Below are positions 24,530-32,607 of a DNA stretch of 64,000 nt, piece by piece. How positions within the stretch are numbered: the first letter of the stretch is position 1; each line of letters begins with the position of its first letter. The notes beneath the pieces were generated by a model. It was not told the DNA's origin, did not search any database, and was given only the letters and a program-made list of their open reading frames with translations. Both the position numbers and the translations under genes were made by a program. This DNA comes from Streptomyces sp. NBC_01446 (GTDB lineage Bacteria; Actinomycetota; Actinomycetes; Streptomycetales; Streptomycetaceae): NCBI RefSeq assembly GCF_026340095.1, contig NZ_JAPEPO010000001.1:8080501-8144500 (forward strand), in the 5' to 3' direction.

Positions 24530-25804
24530 ATGAGCGCCACGACCGCCACCCCAGACATCGTCGAACTCTTCCCGAAGGGGACAGATCTCGCCCCGGACGG
24601 CGAGATCATCGTCGGCGGATGCCGCCTCGACGACCTCGCCGAACGCTTCGGCACCCCGGCCGTCATCGTCGACGAGGGTGCTCTCAGGGCCCGTGCGCGC
24701 GAGTACGTGGACGCCCTGAGCCGCCATTGGCCGAACGGACAAGTCGTCTTCGCTTCGAAGTCCTTCCCGTGCACCGCCGTCGTCCGGGTGATGGTCGAGG
24801 AGGGGCTCGGCGTGGACGTCGCCGGCGGCGGGGAGCTCGTGGCCGCGCTCGCCGCGGGCGCCGACCCGGCCCGGCTCGTGGTCCACGGCAACGCCAAGAC
24901 CGACGAGGAACTCGCCATGGCGGTCGGCGCCGGAGCCGGCACGATCGTCATCGACAACTTCGACGACATCGACCGCCTGGAGAAGATCGTCACGGACGAG
25001 CAGCGCGTCCTGATCCGTGTCATCCCGGACGTCGAGGCTGACACCCACGAGGCGATGGCCACCGGCCACGCCGGTTCCAAGTTCGGCCTCTCCGTGCCCG
25101 ACGCCGTGCGCGCCGCGGCCCTGCTGCGCGCCAGTGACCGGCTGCGCCTCGACGGCGTGCACGTCCACGTCGGCTCGCAGCTCCTCGACACCGCCCCGTT
25201 CGCCCGCGCCGTCGAGGCCATCGCCTCCCTCGGCGAGCTGGGCGAGCACGCCGTGTACGACCTGGGTGGCGGCCTGGGCGTCCGCTACACGTACGCGGAC
25301 CAGGCGCCGACGGTCGACGAGTACGTACGCACCCTGACCGACGCCGCCCGCGCCCACCTCCCCGCGAACGCCCGGCTGATCATCGAGCCCGGGCGGTCCC
25401 TGGTCGCCGAGTCGGCGCTCACCCTCTACCGCGCGGTCACCGTCAAACGGGGCCGTCCCCGCGCCCTCGTCGCCGTCGACGGCGGCATGGGCGACAACCT
25501 CGAACCGATGCTGTACGGCCAGCGCTTCGAGGCGACCGTCACCTCCCGCGTCGGCGGCGGCGAGCCCTGCGACCTGGTCGGCCGCCACTGCGAGTCGGGC
25601 GACACCCTCATCCGTGACGTACCGCTGCGGGCACCGGCCGTCGGCGACCTGATCGCGGTACCGGTCACCGGCGCGTACTGCTACTCGATCTCCAACAACT
25701 ACAACGGCGCCCGCCGCCCCCCGGTCGTCTTCTGCCACGACGGCGAGGCCCGCGCGGTGGTCCGCCGCGAGACGTACGAGGACCTGCTGCGCCGCGACCA
25801 GTGA
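24530..25804 (+). CDS. diaminopimelate decarboxylase-like enzyme (second LysA)
   Basis: A 424-residue fold-III PLP decarboxylase with PLP lysine K77 (VVFASKSFPC), HVHVGSQLLDTAPF, the Gly-rich phosphate loop YDLGGGLGVRYTY, EPGRSLVAESA, and the cross-subunit catalytic Cys354 (HCESGDTL). The LysA reaction is decarboxylation of meso-diaminopimelate to L-lysine. ACAGGAG is 9 nt before the ATG. Streptomyces usually keep their biosynthetic lysA beside argS and hom-thr genes; here the neighbours are a PucR regulator and an APC permease. This may be a paralogue with a catabolic or specialised role, or act on a related D-amino acid. Confidence 0.9.
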   Translation: MSATTATPDIVELFPKGTDLAPDGEIIVGGCRLDDLAERFGTPAVIVDEGALRARAREYVDALSRHWPNGQVVFASKSFPCTAVVRVMVEEGLGVDVAGGGELVAALAAGADPARLVVHGNAKTDEELAMAVGAGAGTIVIDNFDDIDRLEKIVTDEQRVLIRVIPDVEADTHEAMATGHAGSKFGLSVPDAVRAAALLRASDRLRLDGVHVHVGSQLLDTAPFARAVEAIASLGELGEHAVYDLGGGLGVRYTYADQAPTVDEYVRTLTDAARAHLPANARLIIEPGRSLVAESALTLYRAVTVKRGRPRALVAVDGGMGDNLEPMLYGQRFEATVTSRVGGGEPCDLVGRHCESGDTLIRDVPLRAPAVGDLIAVPVTGAYCYSISNNYNGARRPPVVFCHDGEARAVVRRETYEDLLRRDQ

Positions 25805-25852
25805 CGGCGTCCTCATAGGGGAGTGGTGGCTGACGGCCGCCGGATCCCCGGG

Positions 25853-26554
25853 CTACACCGACCGGGCGACGGCCGCCACCACCTGGGCCGTCGCCAGGCC
25901 GAAGCCGCGGACGGAGGAACCGGCGACGCAGCGGCCCGCCGCCGGGTCGTACACGCAGCCGAGCACCCCGGCGTGATCGGTGGCCTGTTCGCTGAGTGCG
26001 CAGTCCCAGCCGTGCGCGCGCAGCGCTTCGTGCAGTTCCCGCGAGGAGTCGACGGAGACGGAGGCGTCGTCCGTGCCGTGCACGAGGCGTACGGGCACAC
26101 GTGCCGTCGCGCGCCCGAGCGCCTGAAGGGGCACGACTCCCGTGGTACGGGCCGGGCGCCGGTAGCCGCCCGCGATCCCGACGACCGCGGCGGGTGGCCG
26201 GCCATCGACCAGCTCCGGGTCCAGGGCCACCCCCAGCGCGGCACCCGCACCCGCCGACCAGCCGGCGACGACCACCTGCCGGGAGTCGCCGGCGAAGTCG
26301 TGGGCGAACCGCAGCGAATCGGTGAGATGCGCGCGGCCCTCGTCGGGGGTGTCCGAACGCCAGTCGGGGACGAGGACGGTGAGGCCCAGTTCGGCGATGT
26401 CCTGGGCCAGCGGGACCATCACGTCGCGCTCGTCGGTCCCGATGCCGTGCCACAGAAGGACACAAGGACCGTCGGCCTGGGGCGAGTTGTGGATGTCGAG
26501 AGGCTTGTGCTCCCTGCCGGTGGGATAGGACACGGTGCGGATCGTTGCGCTCAA
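25853..26554 (-). CDS. alpha/beta hydrolase
   Basis: A 233-residue alpha/beta hydrolase: oxyanion region VLLWHGIGTDERD, nucleophile elbow GWSAGAG (Ser100), RLVHGTDDASV with an Asp, and ATDHAGVLG with a His. TTG at 26554 is chosen because AGGAGGAA lies 7 nt upstream on the minus strand, a very strong ribosome site; the family N-terminus fits. The upstream in-frame extension to 26671 is not conserved-looking. Substrate unknown; related to small carboxylesterases. It is convergent with the LysA gene. Confidence 0.85.
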   Translation of the reverse strand: MSATIRTVSYPTGREHKPLDIHNSPQADGPCVLLWHGIGTDERDVMVPLAQDIAELGLTVLVPDWRSDTPDEGRAHLTDSLRFAHDFAGDSRQVVVAGWSAGAGAALGVALDPELVDGRPPAAVVGIAGGYRRPARTTGVVPLQALGRATARVPVRLVHGTDDASVSVDSSRELHEALRAHGWDCALSEQATDHAGVLGCVYDPAAGRCVAGSSVRGFGLATAQVVAAVARSV

Positions 26555-26712
26555 GGCCGTTCCTCCTGGCCGCCGGAATGCTGCATCATGACCCCATCCT
26601 TGCCGCACCACCGCCGCGAAGTCTCCCCGGGTGGCCGGGACGGACACCCCCGACCTGCCACGACTGGACAAAGTAGGCTGGATACGCGCATCCGAAGGGA
26701 CGTCACGTCATC

Positions 26713-27600
26713 ATGAGACTGACCGGACCGGACGGCCGCGGAGTACAGGAGCGGCTGGGAAAGAACCTCTTCGCCCGTGTCGCGGGCCCCGAGGGCCCGA
26801 AGAACCGCGTCCGCATCCACCAGACCCCCGGACCACGCTGGTTCGGCCCGGACCGCCCCATCCGCACGGTGCACGGGGACGCGTCCATGTTCATCGGCGG
26901 GATCTCGGCCCTGCTGCTCCAGTCGCTCCACCCCCTCGCCATGGCCGCCGTGTCCGCCCACTCGGGCTTCCGCGGCGACCCCTGGGGCAGGCTCCAGCGC
27001 ACGAGCACCTTCCTGGCGATGACGACATACGGCCCCGCCGAAGGTGCCCAAGAGGCCTGCGACCGGGTGCGGGCCGTCCACGCCCGGGTGCGCGGGGTGA
27101 CCGCTGACGGCGAGGCCTACCACGCGGGGGACCCGCATCTGCTCGGCTGGGTCCACATCGCGGAGGTCGACAGCTTCCTGCGCGCTCATCAGCGGTACGG
27201 CGCCCACCCGCTGACCGGCGACGAGTACGACGGATACGTCGCCGACGCGGCGCGCGTGGCCACCGCGCTCGGAGTCCTGGAGCCGCCCACGAACCGGGAG
27301 GAGCTCGCCGAGCGGTTCACGGCGTACCGGCGTGAGCTGCGTGCGACACCGGAGGCGCGCGGCGCCGCCCGCTTCCTCCTCCTCGACCCACCGGTGCCGC
27401 TGGTCGCCCGGCTCCCGTACGGGGTTCTCGCCGCGAACGCCGTTTCGCTGCTGCCCAGTTGGGCGGCGGCGGAACTTCGCCTGCCGCGGCTTCCGTTGGT
27501 CGACACCGTTGCCGTCCGCCCGCTGGGCCGCGGCGTCACTTCGTTGGTGCGCTGGGCCATGGCGCCCAACCGGCCCCTGCCGGACCCACCGGCGGGCTGA
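26713..27600 (+). CDS. MpaB-type oxygenase (DUF2236)
   Basis: A 295-residue DUF2236 protein: FGPDRPIRTVHGDASMFIGG, the conserved QSLHPLAMAAVSAHSGFR with a haem-coordinating His, and FLAMTTYGPAEGA, then HLLGWVHIAEVDSFLRAH. Members include fungal mycophenolic acid oxygenase MpaB and the latex-clearing protein Lcp, which are membrane-linked haem enzymes acting on lipids or isoprenoids. ATG at 26713. It is divergent from the hydrolase at 26554 with a 158-bp gap. Confidence 0.85.
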   Translation: MRLTGPDGRGVQERLGKNLFARVAGPEGPKNRVRIHQTPGPRWFGPDRPIRTVHGDASMFIGGISALLLQSLHPLAMAAVSAHSGFRGDPWGRLQRTSTFLAMTTYGPAEGAQEACDRVRAVHARVRGVTADGEAYHAGDPHLLGWVHIAEVDSFLRAHQRYGAHPLTGDEYDGYVADAARVATALGVLEPPTNREELAERFTAYRRELRATPEARGAARFLLLDPPVPLVARLPYGVLAANAVSLLPSWAAAELRLPRLPLVDTVAVRPLGRGVTSLVRWAMAPNRPLPDPPAG

Positions 27601-27868
27601 CTTCGCCTCGGTGGGGCCGGCCCCGGGCCTCCCGCGTCATTGACCGGTGTACGCCTCCAGTTCGGAGAGCTACGCGGCGGGAGCCACCCGGTGTCGGCGG
27701 CGAAGGTGAGCCGCATCAGCAGGCAAGAAGATGCGAGGGATGCGGGCGTCCGCAGCCGTGCGGCGTGCGCGATCGTGCGCGCCGCCTACTCTGGTGATCA
27801 CGAGTGGCGAGAGAGACCTGCGGGCACTGCTGAGCGGCATGCAGCCGGAGCTGAATCCCGAGCGCTAC

Positions 27869-29468
27869 CGGCTTCATCCGCAGTGCTCCGGCGTTGACGC
27901 CGGGGGTGAAGCGAATCATGTGGCAGCGGCGCGGAGCGGCGCAGTGTTGCGGGCCGCGGCGCGGACCAGCGCGTAGCAGGTGAGGGCTGCCGCAAAGCGG
28001 CGTGGTTGCCTTCCGGCGGAGCTGGACACGGCCTGGGGCACAGGCGAACTCGTGAGATCAGAGAAGGGCATTGCCCTGCTCGGTGTCGGCGCACACGTGA
28101 TCACAAGCAGGCGTCGGTGATCAATATGGATCTTCCCTCTGCCCGGCATCACCGTGCCGGGTACGGTTTCCGTTCATGCAGCTGAGGTACAGCTTTCGCT
28201 TGTACCCGACCCGCGGCCAGCAGGCCGCTCTGGGCCGGGCGTTCGGCTGCGCCCGCGTCGTCTACAACGACGCCGTGCGTGCCCGGCGTGCCGCCCGCGA
28301 GAACAAGCTGCCCTTCCCCAGGGCCGGCGAACTGTCCCGCCGGTTGATCACCGAGGCGAAGAAGACCCCGGAGCGGGCCTGGCTGGGCGAGGTGTCCGCG
28401 GTCGTCCTGCAGCAGTCCCTTCGGGATGCCGAGGCCGCGTACAGCAACTTCTTCGCCTCCCTCAAGGGCGAGCGCAAGGGCCCCAGGCTCGGGGAGCCGT
28501 CCTTCAAGTCCCGCAAAGACACCCGCCAGGCGATCCGGTTCACCGCGAACGCCCGCTGGAAACTCACCGGCGCCGGACACCTCCTGCTCCCCAAGATCGG
28601 TGAGGTGAGGGTGCGGTGGTCGCGCACCCTGCCCACGGTGCCCTCGTCGGTCACGGTCATCAAGGACAGTGCCGGACGGTACTTCGCCAGCTTTGTCATC
28701 GACACCGACCCTGCCGCCGACCTGGAGCGCTTCGGGCCCGCCGGCCCCGGCCACCAGACCGGTATCGACCTGGGCCTGAAGCACTTCGCGATCCTCTCCG
28801 ACGGCACAAAGATCGAAAACCCGCGGTTCCTGCGCCGCGCGGAGAAGAAACTCAAAAAGGCCCAGCGCAACCTGGCCCGCAAGCAGAAGGGATCCAGCAA
28901 CCGCGAGAAGGCCCGCCTCAAAGTCGCCCGCGGCCACGCGGCCGTCGCCGATGCGCGCCGCGAGTTCCACCACCAGCTCTCCACGAAGCTGATCTGCGAT
29001 AACCAAGCGATCGGTGTGGAGGATCTGGCGGTCAGGGCGCTGGCGCGCACCCGGATGGCTAAGAGTGTGCACGATGCGGGCTGGTCCCAGTTCGTGACCA
29101 TGCTCCAGTACAAGGCCCAGCGCTACGGACGCACCCTGATCAAGATCGGGCGGTTCGTTCCCACGTCCCAGACCTGTCACGTCTGTGGTCGTATCGATGG
29201 CGCCAAGCCCCTGCACATTCGCGAGTGGACCTGCCCCGGCTGCCATACGGTGCACGACCGGGACATCAACTCCGCGATCAACGTGAAAAAGGCCGCCGGA
29301 CTCGGTGGTCACAGCCTGTGGAGCGCAGGTAAGACCACGGCCCCGGTCGTGGCACAGCGCAGCGAAACAGGAAGCCACGGACTCCCCGATGCCGCCCGCG
29401 TCGCGTAGCGGCGCAGCAACATCAGGGAAGGCCAGAATCCCCGGGCTTCAGCCCGAGGAGCAAGTCAA
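27869..29468 (+). mobile_element. IS200/IS605-type element with tnpB only (1,600 bp)
   Basis: Boundaries are set by the split ACT gene: left flank ...GCGCTAC, right flank GTCTTCACC.... The left end has a perfect hairpin CCGGCG-TTGA-CGCCGG (27888-27903) 19 nt inside the boundary. The right end has GAAT (29435-29438), a hairpin (CGGGCT/AGCCCG, 29442-29455) and finishes TCAA. IS608 from Helicobacter has the same right-end features (GAAT guide, TCAA cleavage site) and cleaves left of its element after TTAC; here CTAC takes that place. There is no tnpA: 27869-28175 contains no transposase ORF, so it is a TnpB-only, IS1341-like element. A hairpin CCCGGCA/TGCCGGG (28142-28161) precedes tnpB. No target-site duplication is expected for this family. 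Confidence 0.85.
28176..29408 (+). CDS. tnpB: TnpB RNA-guided endonuclease (IS605 family)
   Basis: A 410-residue TnpB with an intact RuvC triad: D198 (GIDLGLKHFA), E282 (GVEDLAVRAL), and the Asp of DRDINSAIN (361/363). The zinc ribbon is CHVC...CPGC (Cys334, 337, 353, 356). TnpB cuts double-stranded DNA next to a transposon-associated motif, guided by an omega-RNA copied from the element's 3' end. The start is leaderless-looking: TACGGT (28162-28167) lies 8 nt before the ATG. The C-terminal 40 residues, after the zinc ribbon, overlap the region where the omega-RNA scaffold is expected. The predicted activity is intact. Confidence 0.95.
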   Translation: MQLRYSFRLYPTRGQQAALGRAFGCARVVYNDAVRARRAARENKLPFPRAGELSRRLITEAKKTPERAWLGEVSAVVLQQSLRDAEAAYSNFFASLKGERKGPRLGEPSFKSRKDTRQAIRFTANARWKLTGAGHLLLPKIGEVRVRWSRTLPTVPSSVTVIKDSAGRYFASFVIDTDPAADLERFGPAGPGHQTGIDLGLKHFAILSDGTKIENPRFLRRAEKKLKKAQRNLARKQKGSSNREKARLKVARGHAAVADARREFHHQLSTKLICDNQAIGVEDLAVRALARTRMAKSVHDAGWSQFVTMLQYKAQRYGRTLIKIGRFVPTSQTCHVCGRIDGAKPLHIREWTCPGCHTVHDRDINSAINVKKAAGLGGHSLWSAGKTTAPVVAQRSETGSHGLPDAARVA

Positions 29469-29488
29469 GTCTTCACCACCGTCGACGG
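29330..29488 (+). ncRNA. predicted omega-RNA (reRNA) scaffold plus guide
   Basis: The scaffold covers the tnpB 3' end and right end up to TCAA at 29465-29468; its hairpin is GGGCTTCAGCCC-like at 29442-29455. The guide is the flanking chromosome from 29469, reading GTCTTCACCACCGTCGACGG. The 5' limit of the RNA is not visible and is a rough estimate. Confidence 0.55.
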
Positions 29489-29820
29489 TGCGATTCCGCC
29501 CGGCGTCACCCCCGTGGTGACCGTCGCCGAGCGGGAGGCCCTGACGCTGGTGGTCCCGCTGGAGGAGGCCGACACGGCAGGTCTCGCCCACGACTACGTG
29601 GCGGGGTGGATCACCCTGCGCGTCCACTCGGCGCTGGAGGCCGTGGGCCTGACCGCAGCCGTCGCCCAGGAGCTCGCCACCGCGGGCCTGAGCTGCAACG
29701 TCGTGGCGGGGTTCCACCACGACCACCTCTTCGTCCCGCACGAGCGGGCGCAAGAGGCGGTGGCGCTGCTGGAAGACCTCGCGCACCGTTCGGCCGCCGC
29801 GTGACGAAGCCGGGCGCGGG

Positions 29821-31104
29821 TCACCCGAGAACGCGGCCCTCGAGTGCCGTGCGCCAGGCGGGCGGTGTCGGCTTTTGGGCCGGGGTGTCGCGGCGGCCGC
29901 CGCGGGCGAAGAAGTCCTCCAGGGGAAGGGTCGCCGCGCCGACGGTGACCGCGTCGGGGCCCAGCTTGCCCAGTGCGATGGTGGCCTTTCCGGCCGGGTA
30001 GGACAGGGCGTACTTCGTGGTGTGCTTCCGGACGTCGTCGAGGAAACGGGAGCCGAACTGGAGCCCGGCCCAGCCGCCGATCAGGATGCGCTCCGGCTGG
30101 AAGAGGTTGATCAGGTCGGACAGTCCGGCGCCCAGGTATTCGGCCGTCTTGGCCATCACCTCGTAGGCCACCGGGTCGGGGTCGGTCCCGTCGGTCGGGC
30201 AGGCGGCGGCGAGCAGCGCCGTCAACTGGGTCTCCTCGTCGACGTGTCGGGGCGGCTGTCCACCCGCCTCGCGCCACCGCTCCAGTACGGACTCGGCCCC
30301 CGCGTACGCCTCCAGGCAGCCCGGCGCGCCGCAGCGGCACGTCCGCCCGCCGGCCTGCACCGTCAGGTGGCCCCACTCCAGCGCCCGCCCCTTGCCGTCC
30401 GCGAAGAGGCAGGCGCCGACCCCGGTGCCGAAGAGGACGATCGCGGCGCTGCGCGCACCGCGTCCGGCGCCGAACCACATCTCCGCCTGTCCGAGCGTCT
30501 TCGCACCGTTGTCGATGAAGTACGGGACTGTGGACGGGAGTTGGGAGGACTCTCGCAGCAGCGCCTCCAGGGGGACCGCGTCCCAGCCGATGGTCTGGCA
30601 GTGGACCACGGCCCCGGACTCGGGGACTCGTTCGACGACGCCGGGGACGCCTATGCCGATCCCGAGAAGGTCGTCGGCCGGCACGCCGGCCTCGGCGAGT
30701 ACCCGTTCGATGCCGCTGCGGATGTGTTCCACGATGACGGCGACGTCGTACCCGTCGCCCGTCAACGGGATGTCGGCGCGGGCGAGTTCGGTGAGGGTCA
30801 CGTCGAAGACCTCCACGCGGACGCGGGTCTCGCCGACGTCGATGCCGATCAGGTTGCCGCTGCGCGGGCTGACGCGGAGCAGGATGCGCGGCCGGCCGCC
30901 GTCGGAGTCCAGGCTGCCCGCCTCCTCCACCAGGCCGTCGGCGGCGAGTTCGGCCACGACGTTGCTGACGGATCCTGAACTCAGACCCGTGAGAGGGCCG
31001 AGTGCCTGGCGGCTCGTCGGGCCGTCGAAATACAACTGTTGCAGTATCACCGCGCGGTTGGCTCTGCGCAGGTCACTCACCGTGCGTCTGCTCAGCCGAT
31101 CCAT
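29821..31104 (-). CDS. ROK family transcriptional repressor
   Basis: A 427-residue ROK (repressor, ORF, kinase) protein: N-terminal winged HTH (RRANRAVILQQLYFDGPTSR, GLSSGSVSNVVAEL), the sugar-kinase-like fold IGIDVGETRVRVEVFD, and the ROK signature with zinc site GHLTVQAGG-RTCRCGAPGCLE. XylR/NagC-type ROK proteins bind a sugar ligand. The gene is divergent from the sugar ABC operon, so it very likely represses binding protein, permeases and beta-glucosidase when the glycoside is absent. Confidence 0.92.
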   Translation of the reverse strand: MDRLSRRTVSDLRRANRAVILQQLYFDGPTSRQALGPLTGLSSGSVSNVVAELAADGLVEEAGSLDSDGGRPRILLRVSPRSGNLIGIDVGETRVRVEVFDVTLTELARADIPLTGDGYDVAVIVEHIRSGIERVLAEAGVPADDLLGIGIGVPGVVERVPESGAVVHCQTIGWDAVPLEALLRESSQLPSTVPYFIDNGAKTLGQAEMWFGAGRGARSAAIVLFGTGVGACLFADGKGRALEWGHLTVQAGGRTCRCGAPGCLEAYAGAESVLERWREAGGQPPRHVDEETQLTALLAAACPTDGTDPDPVAYEVMAKTAEYLGAGLSDLINLFQPERILIGGWAGLQFGSRFLDDVRKHTTKYALSYPAGKATIALGKLGPDAVTVGAATLPLEDFFARGGRRDTPAQKPTPPAWRTALEGRVLG

Positions 31105-31155
31105 CTGGGCTCCTTCCTGACCTGCGACAGATGCAAGGTACCCCTGCTGAAACCC

Positions 31156-31184
31156 TTGACGCGACCTTTCCGCGCGGTTTAACT
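31156..31184 (+). promoter_or_regulatory. promoter of the sugar ABC operon
   Basis: TTGACG (31156-31161), 17-bp spacer and TTAACT (31179-31184), a good housekeeping (HrdB-type) promoter. AT-rich repeats just downstream (TTTAACT...CTAAATTAAG, to 31200) are a likely ROK-binding site overlapping the start of transcription. Confidence 0.7.
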
Positions 31185-31293
31185 CACAGCCTAAATTAAG
31201 TCGTGGGTGACTTCAGGAACTGAACGCCGAGCGCTTCGGCCTGCAGACCCGCGCCCCGGCTTGGACGCTCCTGAGGAAGGGACACCTGGAGCC

Positions 31294-32607
31294 ATGCGAA
31301 GAATTCGAGCACTCGCCAGTAGCGCGGTCGTCGTCTCCCTGCTGGCCGCCGCGACCGCCTGCGGCGGGGGTTCATCCAGTGAGGGATCGAACGAGTCGCC
31401 CAAGACCCTCACGTACTGGGCGTCCAACCAGGGGCCGAACGTCGAGGCCGACAAGAAGATCCTCCAGCCCGAACTCGACAAGTTCGAGAAGCAGACCGGC
31501 ATCAAGGTCAAGCTGGAGGTCGTCCCCTGGTCGGACCTGCTCACCCGCATCCTCACGGCGACCACCTCGGGCGAAGGCCCCGACGTCCTCAACATCGGCA
31601 ACACCTGGTCGTCCTCGCTCCAGGCGACCGGCGCCCTTCTCCCGTGGGACCGGAAGAACTTCGACAAGGTCGGCGGCAAGGACCGCTTCGTCGAGTCGGC
31701 GCTCGGCTCGACGGGCGCGCAGGGCAAGGACCCGGCAGCCGTACCGCTCTACTCGATGGCCTACGCGCTCTACTACAACAAGGCGATGTTCAAGGAAGCC
31801 GGCATCGCCGAGCCGCCGAAGACCTGGGACGAACTCACCGCGGACGGCGCGAAGATATCCAAGGGCGGCAAGTGGGGACTCGGCGCCGAGGGCTCCAACC
31901 TGTCCAACAACATCCACCAGGTGTTCGTCCTCGCCAAGCAGCACGGCGGCGACTTCTTCACCGCGGACGGCAAGGCCGACTTCACCAACGACGCCGCCGT
32001 CGCGGCCGTCAAGCAGTACGTCGACATGATGGCCACGAACAAGATCATCGCCCCCGGCAACGCCGAGTACGCGAAGAACCAGTCCCTCAGCGACTTCTCC
32101 AAGGGCAAGACCGCCATGGTGCTGTGGCAGGCCGCGGCCACCACGTTCAAGTCGCAGGGTATGAAGGACGACGAGTGGGGCGTCGCCCCGGTGCCGGTCC
32201 AGTCGGGTGCGCCCGGCGCGGGCAAGGCCACGAACTCGATGGTGGCGGGCATCAACCTCGCGGTCTTCAAGAACACCAAGAACACCGACGGCTCCCTGAA
32301 GTTCGTGAAGTTCATGACGAGTGACGCCGAGCAGAAGCTGCTCTGCAAGACCTACGGCTCCATCCCGCCGGTCAAGGCCGCCCAGAGCGACCCGGCCTTC
32401 GACCGGCCGGAGCTCAAGGTGCTGCGCGAGACCCTCGCGACCAGCGCCACCGCGCTGCCCCAGGTGTCGAACGAGTCCCAGTTCGAGACCTCCGTCGGTA
32501 CCGCGGTCAAGAACCTCTTCGCCCAGGCCGCGAACGGAAAGAAGCTCTCGACGGCTGACGTCAAGGCCGAGCTGACCAAGGCTCAGCAGCAGATGGCCAG
32601 TCAGTGA
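31294..32607 (+). CDS. sugar ABC transporter substrate-binding lipoprotein
   Basis: A 437-residue family-1 extracellular binding protein. The signal peptide is MRRIRALASSAVVVSLLAAA with lipobox ATAC (Cys23 lipid anchor). The mature part reads LTYWASNQGPNVEADKK and ends with the family pattern PKTWDELTADGAKISKGGKW. It delivers a sugar, probably a beta-glucoside or oligosaccharide given the adjacent GH1 enzyme, to the two permeases. GAGGAAGG lies upstream of the ATG at 31294. Its stop overlaps the next gene's start. Confidence 0.93.
   Translation: MRRIRALASSAVVVSLLAAATACGGGSSSEGSNESPKTLTYWASNQGPNVEADKKILQPELDKFEKQTGIKVKLEVVPWSDLLTRILTATTSGEGPDVLNIGNTWSSSLQATGALLPWDRKNFDKVGGKDRFVESALGSTGAQGKDPAAVPLYSMAYALYYNKAMFKEAGIAEPPKTWDELTADGAKISKGGKWGLGAEGSNLSNNIHQVFVLAKQHGGDFFTADGKADFTNDAAVAAVKQYVDMMATNKIIAPGNAEYAKNQSLSDFSKGKTAMVLWQAAATTFKSQGMKDDEWGVAPVPVQSGAPGAGKATNSMVAGINLAVFKNTKNTDGSLKFVKFMTSDAEQKLLCKTYGSIPPVKAAQSDPAFDRPELKVLRETLATSATALPQVSNESQFETSVGTAVKNLFAQAANGKKLSTADVKAELTKAQQQMASQ

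Larger units (their letters stand above)
27794..29804 (+). pseudogene. ACT-domain protein gene interrupted by an insertion sequence
   Basis: The first 25 codons (27794-27868: SGERDLRALLSGMQPELNPE, RY) and the last 111 codons plus stop (29469-29804: FTTVDGAIPPGVTPVVTVAE at the start, FHHDHLFVPHERAQEAVALL near the end) together make a 136-residue ACT-domain protein. The two parts join in frame exactly when 27869-29468 is removed (TAC|GTC, Tyr-Val). The intact family has WITLRVHSALEAVGLTAAVA and binds amino acids as a regulator. The GTG at 27794 is the best start; a TACTCT lies just upstream. The gene is broken here unless the element excises. Confidence 0.85.

Noticed and set aside
22853..25816. 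987-codon minus-strand frame across the PucR and LysA region
   Set aside because: Its part beyond 24394 is antisense to the well-supported LysA-type gene; only the PucR part has protein motifs.
27869..28175. A tnpA transposase in the left part of the IS element
   Set aside because: The 307 bp contain no frame with the HUH/Tyr motifs of Y1 transposases.
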